Shown one piece after another: positions 1 through 7,941 of a DNA stretch of 64,000 nt. Both the position numbers and the translations under genes were made by a program. Numbering within the stretch: the first letter of the stretch is position 1; every line of letters starts with the position of its first letter. The notes beneath the pieces were generated by a model. The model was not told where the DNA came from, searched no databases, and was given only the letters and a program-made list of their open reading frames with translations. This stretch comes from Bradyrhizobium sp. Ghvi (GTDB lineage Bacteria > Pseudomonadota > Alphaproteobacteria > Rhizobiales > Xanthobacteraceae): assembly GCF_900115265.1 (NCBI RefSeq), contig NZ_FOVU01000008.1, forward strand, positions 265,999-329,998, in the 5' to 3' direction.

Positions 1-821
1 TCGAGGAAGCCCTCGCGCAGCTTCGGATCCATCCGGTTGAACGTCGTATCGCTGAAATAGATCGCGAGCGGCGAGAAATTGTGCTGCGTCAGCGCGTAGA
101 ACTTCGCGGTCTCATAGAACTTGCTGGCGAGGATCGTCGGCGGATCGTGCTCGAGGCCATCGAGCACGCCCGCCTGCAGCGCCGTGTAGATTTCGCCGAA
201 CGCCAGCGGCGTCGCGGCAGCGCCCATCAGCCGCAGGCATTCGGTGATGACAGGATTGGGCAGCGTGCGGATCTTGAGACGGGCCAGATCCTCCGGCGTC
301 TTCACCGGCTTCTTCGCAAACACGCTGCGTGAGCCGAAATTGTAAGCCCAGGCGATGATGCGGATGTTGCTGCCCTTGAGCAGCGCGTCCTCGATCGGTT
401 TGGCGGCGCCGGCGTCGAACGCCTTGGTCTGCTGCGGGAAGCTCGAGAACAGGAAGCCGAGGTCGTAGGTGCCGACCAGCGGCACCAGATTGGCCGAGAT
501 CGACGAGCCCGAGACCATGAGATCGATGACGCCGAGCTTCACCGAATTGATGACGTCGATCTCCTGCCCGAGCTGATTGTCCGGAAAGAAGGCGACCTCG
601 ACCTGCTCGCCGAGCCCGTTAGCCTTCAGACTCTTGACGAGGTTGTCGTAATAGACCCGGCCGTTGGCGAATTTGGGATCGTTCGGCAGCGATGAGGAGC
701 ATTTCAGCTTCAGCGTTGCGGCTTCAGCGCGGCCGATGATGGCGGGAGAGAGGATGAGACCGGCGGTCACCGCCGTCGACGACTTCAGGAACGCGCGACG
801 GCTCACGGGCACGATGGGCAT
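1..821 (-). CDS. TRAP transporter substrate-binding protein, DctP family (3' end outside window)
   Basis: Periplasmic solute-binding protein of a tripartite ATP-independent transporter, probably for a carboxylate-type substrate; the substrate cannot be read from the sequence. The start is at 821, six bases behind a GGGAGAGA ribosome site. A twin-arginine signal (SRRAFLK, residues 7-13) is followed by a hydrophobic stretch and the cleavage region GRAEA, so Tat export of a folded protein is likely. The mature part shows DctP-type blocks: SLPNDPKFANGR, FFPDNQLGQEIDVINSVKLG, the ligand-arginine region LKIRTLPNPV, and ALQAGVLDGLEHDPP. About 273 codons are present and the C-terminus lies beyond base 1. 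The membrane subunits (DctQ/DctM) are not in the window and may lie to the left. Confidence 0.88.
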   Translation of the reverse strand, partial: MPIVPVSRRAFLKSSTAVTAGLILSPAIIGRAEAATLKLKCSSSLPNDPKFANGRVYYDNLVKSLKANGLGEQVEVAFFPDNQLGQEIDVINSVKLGVIDLMVSGSSISANLVPLVGTYDLGFLFSSFPQQTKAFDAGAAKPIEDALLKGSNIRIIAWAYNFGSRSVFAKKPVKTPEDLARLKIRTLPNPVITECLRLMGAAATPLAFGEIYTALQAGVLDGLEHDPPTILASKFYETAKFYALTQHNFSPLAIYFSDTTFNRMDPKLREGFL

Positions 822-1103
822 GATATCTCTCCCGATTTTTCTTGTTCGCGGCCGCTGTCGTAACCACGGCCTGTTGCGCGAACTGTATGGCCAAAGCGAC
901 GGGGCAGGCAAGGCTTGCAGCCAGGGACGATGCGAGCGCACGAGCGGCAGGCGCGCGGGTGAGATTGGAACGCAATGCCTGTGTTTGCCGATGTTTTCGA
1001 TCATGCCGCATCGCGGCCAGACGATGGGTGGGGCGAGATTATGCGGATCAATCCAATTCAGGCATGGATCGATGCCAAACGCATATTGATGGATACGCAG
1101 CAA

Positions 1104-1133
1104 AGAGCTGCGGGACCGGGATCCCGCAGCTCT
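1104..1133 (-). terminator. Stem-loop terminator downstream of doxX
   Basis: Perfect 12-base inverted repeat (AGAGCTGCGGGA / TCCCGCAGCTCT) with a six-base loop, 22 bases past the doxX stop codon. Read on the minus strand the stem runs into a short T-rich stretch (TCTTTG). The rest of the 822-1155 gap holds no convincing gene and presumably carries the promoter of the TRAP gene. Confidence 0.65.
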
Positions 1134-1155
1134 CTCATTCTAGCGATCGATGAGA

Positions 1156-1599
1156 TCAGCGCGACGGCGCGACGCTCAGCTGACCGTTCGCTGCCTCGGC
1201 ATCGCGCGAGGGCCGCAGTGCAAAGGCGCCATCGCCAAGCAGCGCCTGCGCGACCAGCGCGATGGCCCAGAACGCGGGAAATTCCCAGCCGCCCTTCGGG
1301 TTGGTGAAGAAGAAGCCCGCCCCGCCATGGACCGTGAAGATCGCGCCGAGCAGGACCGGAATGCCTGCGAGCGCCGCATAGCGGGTCCAGATGCCAAGGA
1401 TCAGCGCGATGCCGCTGAGAACTTCCACGGTCATCACGAGGTAGGCCAGTTCCGGCGGGAAGCCGAGGCTGCCGAAGAACTTTGCGGTGCCGGCGGGGGT
1501 GAAAACGAACAGTTTCAGGCTCGCATGGGCCAGGAACAGGGCGCCCAAGGTCACACGCAGGGCCAAGGCGGCGTAAGGGGCGGTACGGGAATCGATCAT
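1156..1599 (-). CDS. DoxX family membrane protein
   Basis: Small integral membrane protein of the DoxX/DoxD family, 147 residues, with four hydrophobic segments (around residues 10-30, 50-70, 75-95 and 105-125). The family blocks LRVTLGALFLAHASLKLF, GLLxxE-type EVLSGIALILGI and AIFTVHGGAGFFF are visible. Members are linked to respiratory or thiol redox functions, but no reaction can be assigned here. The start at 1599 is chosen because GGAGA lies five bases upstream; the frame stays open further upstream without a better ribosome site. It is divergent from the LysR gene at 1696, a layout typical of a regulator and its target. Confidence 0.85.
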   Translation of the reverse strand: MIDSRTAPYAALALRVTLGALFLAHASLKLFVFTPAGTAKFFGSLGFPPELAYLVMTVEVLSGIALILGIWTRYAALAGIPVLLGAIFTVHGGAGFFFTNPKGGWEFPAFWAIALVAQALLGDGAFALRPSRDAEAANGQLSVAPSR

Positions 1600-1628
1600 C
1601 GGGGTCTCCGTTGTTCGAGACATCCATG

Positions 1629-1646
1629 ATCTATTCTTGATAGGAT
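1629..1646. promoter_or_regulatory. Possible LysR-type operator between doxX and lysR
   Basis: The 96-base divergent gap contains the interrupted dyad CTAT-TCTTG-ATAG, extending imperfectly on both sides (GATCTAT/ATAGGATG), in an AT-rich stretch. Its shape fits the T-N11-A type of LysR box. No footprint or homolog comparison supports it; this is inference from position and symmetry. Confidence 0.35.
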
Positions 1647-1695
1647 GATAATAAGCTATTTTGGAAATACACCTCACACCAACGGAGTGAGATAG

Positions 1696-2613
1696 ATGCT
1701 CGACCGGCTGACCAGCCTGGAAGTCTTCGCCAAGGTGGCGGCAAGCGGCAGTCTGTCCGGCGCGGCGCGGGTTATGGGCCTGTCGCAGACGATGGTGACC
1801 AAGCATGTCGCGTCGCTGGAGGCGCGACTTGGGGTCAAACTGTTCCACCGCACCACGCGGCGGCTGTCGATCACCGAGGCTGGCCGCCTCTATCTGGAAT
1901 CGTCCGAGCGGATCCTCGCCGACATGGAGACGGCCGACGCCGCGGTCGCGCGCGAGCGCGTCGAACCGCGCGGATTGTTGCGGGTCAACGTGCCCGTTGT
2001 GTTCGGCACACGACAGATCGCTCCCCTGATTGCCGAATTCTCCGAGCGCCACCCTGAAGTCACGCTCGAGCTCGGCCTCAATGATCGTCTCGTCGACCTC
2101 GCCGAGGAGGGCTGGGACCTCGCGATCCGCATCGGCAAGCTGCGCGATTCCAGCATGGTGGCGCGCAAGCTCGCGCCGAACCGCCTGGTCGTCTGTGCCG
2201 CGCCGTCATATCTGGCCAAGCACGGCACGCCGCGCAGCGTCGCCGATCTCGCCGCGCATAATTGTCTCGGCTACACGCTCTCGCAGCAGGCAAGCGCAGC
2301 GGAATGGCTGTTCGGCGCGGATGGCGAGATCCGCGTCCAGGTGTCGGGAAACCTGCGCGCCAACAATGGCGATGCGCTGCGCGCGGCGACGCTGGCCGGG
2401 CTTGGCCTCGCCCGGCAGCCGACCTTCATCATCGCCGATGATCTGCGGGCCGGCACGCTGGTCGCGCTGCCGCTCGACCAGCCCGAGATCCAGTCCTCCG
2501 CGGTCCATGCGGTCTACCTGCCCGATCGCAGGCCACCGGCGAAGGTGCGCGCCTTCATCGACTTCCTCGCCGCGCGCTTTGCGCCAGATCCGCCCTGGGA
2601 CCGTGGTCTGTGA
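1696..2613 (+). CDS. LysR family transcriptional regulator
   Basis: DNA-binding regulator of 305 residues, the usual LysR length. The N-terminal winged helix-turn-helix is clear (residues 1-60: LTSLEVFAKVAASGSLSGAA, LSQTMVTKHVASLEARLG, LFHRTTRRLSITEAG). Residues 90-295 form the periplasmic-binding-like effector domain, with RGLLRVNVPVVFGTRQIAPL and the closing segment RPPAKVRAFIDFLAARF typical of the AaeR/DsdC-like branch. It is divergent from doxX and is likely to regulate it and itself. The effector is unknown. Confidence 0.92.
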   Translation: MLDRLTSLEVFAKVAASGSLSGAARVMGLSQTMVTKHVASLEARLGVKLFHRTTRRLSITEAGRLYLESSERILADMETADAAVARERVEPRGLLRVNVPVVFGTRQIAPLIAEFSERHPEVTLELGLNDRLVDLAEEGWDLAIRIGKLRDSSMVARKLAPNRLVVCAAPSYLAKHGTPRSVADLAAHNCLGYTLSQQASAAEWLFGADGEIRVQVSGNLRANNGDALRAATLAGLGLARQPTFIIADDLRAGTLVALPLDQPEIQSSAVHAVYLPDRRPPAKVRAFIDFLAARFAPDPPWDRGL

Positions 2614-2744
2614 TGCGTTGGCTCCGGCAGAGGCCCTACCCCATTCCGCCGCACGGGCGTCCGTGAGCTAGCGCACAGACGGCGCCTTGGCGGACGACTA
2701 GAAAAGGTGACATCCTCGCGCCCATTGCCGATGGAGGTGACACC

Positions 2745-4211
2745 ATGCGCCGTCCAGTCCTTTGCAATTTGATCTTTGCCGCCGGCCTGTTTGTCCTCAC
2801 CCAATTGATGGCGCCGACGGAAGCTGCGGCCGAAGCGCGGCTTGCGCTGGTGATCGGCCAGTCCGCCTATCGCACGGTGCCGGAGCTGCCCAATGCCGCC
2901 AATGACGCCAAGGGCATGGCCGAGTTGCTCGGCAATGCCGGATTCACCGTCACTGCCGCACCGAACCTCGCGCAGAACGAGATGCGCCAGGCGATCTCGG
3001 ATTTCGCAGGCAAAGTCAGTGCCAGCGGCGTCGACACCGTCGCGCTGGTGTTCTATGCCGGCCACGGCCTGCAGATCGACGGCGAGAACTATCTGGTGCC
3101 TGTCGATCTCGATCCCAAGCGCGAGGCCGACATTCCGTTGCAGGGCGTGCGGCTGAACGATCTGCTCAACACGCTCGGCGCATTGCCGACGCGGGCGCGC
3201 ATCTTCATGCTCGATGCCTGCCGCAACAATCCGTTCCCGGCGCTTTCAGGTGCCGGCCACGGACTTGCCATCGTCGACACCAAGGCCGGCGCGCCCGGGT
3301 CCTTCATTTCGTATTCGACCTCACCCGGTGCCGAGGCCGAGGACGGCTCCGGCGCCGACAGTCCCTACACGACGGCGGCACTGTCCGTCGCCAAGCAACC
3401 GGACATCCCGATCGAGGAAGTGTTCAAGCGCATCCGCATCGCCGTGGCGCAATCGACCGACGGGCGACAGATCCCGTGGGAAAGCTCTTCGCTGACCACC
3501 GACTTCAAATTCTTCGGCGACAGCAGCGGCCAGCCGCCGGCGCCGGGCGCAAACGCCATGGCGCTTGCCAGCACTCCGCGCAGCGTCGCGGACTGGCGCA
3601 AGGATTTGAAGGGCAAGGATGCCAGGGCTGCCTATGATCTCGTGATCGCTGAGGACACCGTGGAGGCTTATCAGGCCTATATCGAGCTCTACGCGGAGGC
3701 CTCCAACACGCCGCGCCTGCGCACGGTGCTGGAGCGCCGGCGCCAGATGCTGGCGTGGGACCGCGCGGTCGCGATCAACACCCGCGCCTCCTTCGAGGCC
3801 TATCTCGCGAACTGGGGCAACAGCGATCTCGCCGCGACCGCGCGCCGGCTGCTGCTGCGCGTGCAGAACCGCAATTATGCCTTGCCGGTTGCGGCCGCCG
3901 CGGTCCCGGTCGCCGTCGCCATGGCGCCGACCTGTCCGTGCTCGGCACCAACGCCGCCGGCAACGCCGATTAACCCGACGGTTGCGCCCGTGATCAAGAA
4001 GCGCGTCGACGACACGCCGCCAAAGCGCAAGGTGGTCGACACGCCGCCGAAGCGCCGGCCGCCGCCCGATGAAATCGTCGTCGAGCGCGCGCCGCCTGCC
4101 GGTCCGCCGCCCGGCGCCGTGATGCAAGGCATCGGCATCGGGATTGGCATCGGGATGGGAATGGGTGGCGGAGGCCGTGGCGGCGAGTATCACAACGAGC
4201 GCAGGTACTGA
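2745..4211 (+). CDS. Secreted caspase-like (peptidase C14) protein
   Basis: Metacaspase/caspase-fold protein of 488 residues. Residues 1-29 are a Sec signal peptide ending AAAEA. The peptidase C14 domain (about 31-255) has the ordered landmarks ALVIGQSAY, LPNAANDA, the catalytic histidine in FYAGHG (H107), and the catalytic cysteine in MLDACRNNP (C159). Specificity is not certain, though acidic residues lining this fold usually select Arg/Lys. The middle region (280-380) is helical. The C-terminal part is low complexity: Pro/Lys/Arg blocks with DTPPKRK and TPPKRRPPP, then a Gly/Ile/Met-Gly tail. An SD-like GGAGGTGA precedes the start by six bases. It stands alone, with no obvious partner gene. 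Confidence 0.88.
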   Translation: MRRPVLCNLIFAAGLFVLTQLMAPTEAAAEARLALVIGQSAYRTVPELPNAANDAKGMAELLGNAGFTVTAAPNLAQNEMRQAISDFAGKVSASGVDTVALVFYAGHGLQIDGENYLVPVDLDPKREADIPLQGVRLNDLLNTLGALPTRARIFMLDACRNNPFPALSGAGHGLAIVDTKAGAPGSFISYSTSPGAEAEDGSGADSPYTTAALSVAKQPDIPIEEVFKRIRIAVAQSTDGRQIPWESSSLTTDFKFFGDSSGQPPAPGANAMALASTPRSVADWRKDLKGKDARAAYDLVIAEDTVEAYQAYIELYAEASNTPRLRTVLERRRQMLAWDRAVAINTRASFEAYLANWGNSDLAATARRLLLRVQNRNYALPVAAAAVPVAVAMAPTCPCSAPTPPATPINPTVAPVIKKRVDDTPPKRKVVDTPPKRRPPPDEIVVERAPPAGPPPGAVMQGIGIGIGIGMGMGGGGRGGEYHNERRY

Positions 4212-4303
4212 CGACGGATGTAGAGAAATCGCGTCTGGCGCCTTCCAGACCGGAAATGCTGTAGTCTAATGGCAGACGCGCGCTTTCCGGGGATTCGAGA
4301 TTG

Positions 4304-5971
4304 ATGCTGCACGACGCCGACGCCAAGCCTGCCTGGCCGCTGTTCCGCTCGCTCGCATCCTACGCCCTGCCCGGCGACCTGATGGCGGGACTGACGTTGG
4401 CGGCGATCGCAATCCCCGAGCAGATGGCGACCGCGCGGCTTGGCGGCTTCGCACCGCAGATCGGATTCTTCGCATTCATGGCGGGTTCGCTCGGCTTTGC
4501 GCTGCTCGGCGGCAACCGCTTTCTGTCCTGCGGCGCCGATTCCACGATCACGCCGATCTTCGCCGGCGGGCTTGCGGCGCTCGCAGCCACGGGCTCACCT
4601 GAATATCAGGGGCTCGCCATCGCGCTGGCCTTGATGGTTGGCGCCATGATGCTTGCCGGCGGCGCGTTCCGGCTCGGCGGCATCGCCAACCTCTTGTCGA
4701 TGCCTGTCATGGTCGGCTTCCTTGCCGGCATTTCCGTCCACATCATCGTATCGCAATTGCCGGGCGTCCTCGGGCTGGACCCGCCTGATGGCCCGACACT
4801 CGATCGCATCGGCGTGCTTGCAACCGAGATCGGCCGCACCAATCCCGTCACGCTCTGCATCGGCTTCGGCGTGCTCGCGGTGGTCTTCATCTCCGAGAAG
4901 ATCAGCGCAAAAATCCCGGGCGCGCTGATCGGGCTGGTTGCCGCGACGCTGGCGACGATCGCGCTTGGCCTCGAGAACAAGGGCGTCAACGTCGTCGGCA
5001 GCGTGCCAGGCACGCTGCCGCGACCGACCTTCCCCGTCCTTGCGCCGGAGCACTGGGTTCGCCTGCTGCCGCTCGCCTTCGTGGTCACAGTGGTCGTGAT
5101 GGTGCAGACCGCGGCCACCACGCGATCGTTCCCATCCGATCCCGACAAGCCTGCCGATGTCGACCGCGACTTCCTCGGTGCGGGCGCGGGCAGCGTGCTG
5201 TCCGGCCTGTTCGGCGCCTTTCCGGTCAACGCCAGCCCGCCGCGCACCGGCATCGTCGCCGAGACCGGCGGACAATCCCAGTTCGCAGGCCTTGCCGCAG
5301 CAATGATCGTGCTGGCGCTGCTCGCCTTCGGAACGGGATTGTTGCGCCATGTGCCCGACGCAGCGCTCGGCGGCATCCTGCTGTTCGTGGCTCTGCGGAT
5401 CATCCGCACCAAACAGATCGTCACGATCTATCGCCAGTCGTTCAGCGAATTTCTGCTCATCGTCGCCACCGCCGCGCTGATCATCGTGCTGCCGATCCAG
5501 CAGGGTGCGTTCCTCGGCATCATGCTGTCGCTGCTGCACGGCATCTGGAGCACGACGCGCGCACGGCTCGTCGAATTCGAGCGCGTGCCGGGCACCACGA
5601 TCTGGTGGCCGGCGCATCCACACATGACCGGAGAGCGAATCGAGGGCGTTACCGTAATCGGGTTCCAGGCGCCGCTGTCGTTCCTCAATGCGCCGAGCTT
5701 CCGGAGCGACGTCGCAAAAGTGCTCGGCACGGCAGCGCCGCAACTGCTGGTGCTGGAGGCGAGCGGCATGGTCGAGATCGACTTCACCGCAGCGCAGATC
5801 CTGCTCGACGTCTTCAAGGTGTGCAACGCGCAAGGCGTCACGGTTGCGCTGGCCCGGCTGGAATCGGTGCGCGCGCAGGACGCGTTCGAGCGTTTCCGCC
5901 TGTTCGACGCCTTGCCGAGGGAGCACGTCTTCCACAGCGTGGACGAAGCCGTGCAAAGACTGGCGAAGTAA
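4304..5971 (+). CDS. SulP family anion permease with STAS domain
   Basis: Inner-membrane anion transporter of the SLC26/SulP family, about 555 residues. Residues 15-420 hold the 10-14 hydrophobic segments, including the N-terminal signature PGDLMAGLTLAAIAIPEQMATARLGG, and the conserved GAGSVLSGLFGAFPVNASPPRT. Residues 430-550 form a cytoplasmic STAS domain (VTVIGFQAPLSFLNAP, LLVLEASGMVEIDFTAAQIL). Family members move sulfate, bicarbonate or dicarboxylates; the substrate here is not predictable, and no cys genes are adjacent. The ATG at 4304 is preferred over the in-frame TTG at 4301. It is convergent with the next gene and followed by a P1 palindrome. Confidence 0.9.
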   Translation: MLHDADAKPAWPLFRSLASYALPGDLMAGLTLAAIAIPEQMATARLGGFAPQIGFFAFMAGSLGFALLGGNRFLSCGADSTITPIFAGGLAALAATGSPEYQGLAIALALMVGAMMLAGGAFRLGGIANLLSMPVMVGFLAGISVHIIVSQLPGVLGLDPPDGPTLDRIGVLATEIGRTNPVTLCIGFGVLAVVFISEKISAKIPGALIGLVAATLATIALGLENKGVNVVGSVPGTLPRPTFPVLAPEHWVRLLPLAFVVTVVVMVQTAATTRSFPSDPDKPADVDRDFLGAGAGSVLSGLFGAFPVNASPPRTGIVAETGGQSQFAGLAAAMIVLALLAFGTGLLRHVPDAALGGILLFVALRIIRTKQIVTIYRQSFSEFLLIVATAALIIVLPIQQGAFLGIMLSLLHGIWSTTRARLVEFERVPGTTIWWPAHPHMTGERIEGVTVIGFQAPLSFLNAPSFRSDVAKVLGTAAPQLLVLEASGMVEIDFTAAQILLDVFKVCNAQGVTVALARLESVRAQDAFERFRLFDALPREHVFHSVDEAVQRLAK

Positions 5972-6009
5972 AACGGTGGCTCTAGGTTAAGCCAGTCGTG
6001 CCGCGGGTT

Positions 6010-6045
6010 CCAACCTCTCCGCTTGCGGGAGAGGGAGCGCACCGG
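6010..6045. repeat. P1-type palindromic element at convergent junction
   Basis: Short inverted repeat CCTCTCC-GCTTGC-GGGAGAGG followed by GAGCGCACCGG. The same core occurs at 9982 and 39592, and the GAGCGCACCGG tail recurs at 18434. It lies between the convergent ends of the sulP gene (5971) and the gene at 6066, where it could also act as a bidirectional stop for transcription. Confidence 0.6.
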
Positions 6046-6065
6046 CTTCGTGGAAGCAGTCGCGC

Positions 6066-6428
6066 TTACTCCACCAGCGTGGGGTGATCCCGCTGCACCG
6101 TCTCGCGGATCCAGCTGGCGTGGATCGCGCGGAAAAGGATCTGCGCCGTCTTGATGTCGTTCGCCGTCATGCAGAGGTCGACGATGCGATGCACCGCGTC
6201 GTCACGCATCAGATCGTCGGAGATCTTCATCGCGATCTCCATCGCGACCTTCGCCGCGCGCTCATAACGAGCACGCTCGCCCTTGTCGCTTCGTGCACAG
6301 CCGATGGCGCTATGGGCCGCGGCGCCACAGATGGCGCTGATGCGCGCGACGGCGTCGATGTCGCCGAGCGGCCACTCGATCGCCTCGTCCCAGATCTCCT
6401 GTCGCGATTTGCGAGCGAACCACTTCAT
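6066..6428 (-). CDS. Hypothetical protein, 120 residues, helical
   Basis: I do not recognise the family. The protein begins MKWFARKSRQEIWDEAIEWP and then is almost entirely predicted helix, with alanine-rich segments (ARISAICGAAAHSAIGC, AAKVAMEIAMKISDDLMRDDAVHRIVDLCMTANDIKTAQILFRAIHASW). The pattern, with paired short helices and DDAVHRIVD, resembles helical-repeat (TPR-like) proteins, but this is weak. There is no signal peptide or membrane segment, so a cytosolic location is likely. The gene is convergent with sulP and separated from the next upstream gene by about 100 bases, so it is probably its own unit. Confidence 0.65.
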   Translation of the reverse strand: MKWFARKSRQEIWDEAIEWPLGDIDAVARISAICGAAAHSAIGCARSDKGERARYERAAKVAMEIAMKISDDLMRDDAVHRIVDLCMTANDIKTAQILFRAIHASWIRETVQRDHPTLVE

Positions 6429-6531
6429 TGCCCCATCACCCGCGGTCTTCCGCTTCAGGGTTACTCAGCATAGAGAGATCAATCGAGATCGGCGAGCCGA
6501 TTCTTGCACCATGCTCCTTCGCCTGATGCAT

Positions 6532-7833
6532 TCAAGATGTTCGACGCGGTCCGATGGCTTCGAATTGTGCCTTCTGCTCGTCATTGAGCGTGCCGTAAAA
6601 ATCCTCCAGCGCCGCGCGAACCGACTTGACGCCGTCGAGCATGATTTCGAGCCGCTTGCGGACCGCGGCCATGCGCGCCGGCGGCGTCATCACCTCACCT
6701 GGCTGACACGCCGCCTTCAGAGATGCGCTGACCTTGTCGCTGGTATCCTGGAGCACTTGCAGCGCTGCGCGCTGGGTGTCGTTGGGATGAAGCCTCGCCT
6801 CGAGGTCGGCGCCGGGCCAGTCGGGCGCAACGGGCGCACCGCAATTCTGGATCAACGAGGCCCCGGCACTGCCGGAAGCTGTCGCGCGCCGCTGGTCTTC
6901 AGCCAGTGCATTGAAGCGCGCCTTCTGTTCGTCGGTGAGTGAGCCGTAGAATCTTTCGAGCGCGGGTTGAACGAGATCGACGGCCTTCTCCATCGCTTCG
7001 ATCCGTAGCTGCATCGCTGCCAGCCGGCCGGGCGCGGTCGCCGCGACTTGCGTCGGGCAGGAGGCACGGATCATTCCGGCTGCATCTATCGAGGCATTGC
7101 CGAGCACGTCGAGGCTTGCGCCTTGCGCTTCAGTCGGCTGCACCGCTTCGGCAATCTGGTCGATCGGCAGACCGACGATCTCACGACGGTCGCTGCCACA
7201 AAGCTGATCCAGTGCAACGCCACGCGCGTGCCGCCGTCCGCGTCCACGCTGCGGCGCATAGGTCGCGAGGCCGTCATAGCCGTAGGGCCCGAAGATGCCG
7301 GCATAGATATCGGGATAGCCATAACCCCAGAAGCCGAGACCGTCGCCCCAGATCGTGTAGTCGTAGAGGTCATTATAGGCGAATGGCCAGAACAGCGGTC
7401 CGACCCAGCCATAACCGCCTCCTGCGTGTTGCCACCATCCGCTGCTCGCGCCATGCCAGCCGGCCAGTGCCGCCGCCGCTGCAATCTGGGCGCGCGCCGC
7501 GGGATTGCCGATCAGACGGCCGTTGCGAAAGACCCTGGAGTGCAGATTCAGCGCGTTGCGGACATTCGAAGGACGGATGGATGCATTGCGCATCTGACCG
7601 AAGTTCGGACCGCCATGTCGAGCCCCTGTCGCAAAGCGAGCCCCGCCATGATGCCCGCCGCCACGCGCATGTCCACCGCCATGCCCACCAAAATGTCCGC
7701 CACCATGATGGCCACCGCCGTGCCCGCCGCCGTGACCACCGCCACCATGACCGCCACCGCCTTTACCCAGAGCCACGCCCGCCAGCATGCCGGCAAGCGC
7801 CATCACGGCAATTCCAATGACCGGTCGCAACAT
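6532..7833 (-). CDS. His/Gly-rich protein with two Spy-like LTxxQ repeats
   Basis: Exported protein of 433 residues. From the start at 7833 (MLRPVIGIAVMALAGMLAG) there is a signal peptide, then about 45 residues made almost only of Gly and His, a likely metal-binding stretch. A Gly/Tyr/Trp-rich middle region (residues 130-200) follows. Two copies of a Spy/CpxP-like helical unit end in FYGSLTDEQKARFNAL and FYGTLNDEQKAQFEAI, the LTxxQ signature. Four cysteines (CGSDRR, CPTQ, NCGAP, ACQPG) frame the two units. Spy proteins are periplasmic chaperones; the duplication and the metal-binding-like head suggest an envelope or metal stress role, which is inference. The in-frame ATG at 7872 has no better ribosome site. 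Confidence 0.75.
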   Translation of the reverse strand: MLRPVIGIAVMALAGMLAGVALGKGGGGHGGGGHGGGHGGGHHGGGHFGGHGGGHARGGGHHGGARFATGARHGGPNFGQMRNASIRPSNVRNALNLHSRVFRNGRLIGNPAARAQIAAAAALAGWHGASSGWWQHAGGGYGWVGPLFWPFAYNDLYDYTIWGDGLGFWGYGYPDIYAGIFGPYGYDGLATYAPQRGRGRRHARGVALDQLCGSDRREIVGLPIDQIAEAVQPTEAQGASLDVLGNASIDAAGMIRASCPTQVAATAPGRLAAMQLRIEAMEKAVDLVQPALERFYGSLTDEQKARFNALAEDQRRATASGSAGASLIQNCGAPVAPDWPGADLEARLHPNDTQRAALQVLQDTSDKVSASLKAACQPGEVMTPPARMAAVRKRLEIMLDGVKSVRAALEDFYGTLNDEQKAQFEAIGPRRTS

Positions 7834-7941
7834 TCCACAAACATCCCGAGAGAAGCCGCGCCATTGAGGCATCGGAAATTGACGGGAATGGGAACCAGCA
7901 TGGCCGCGGAAAGTTCCGCGACCGCGACGCGCCAGGCCGCG

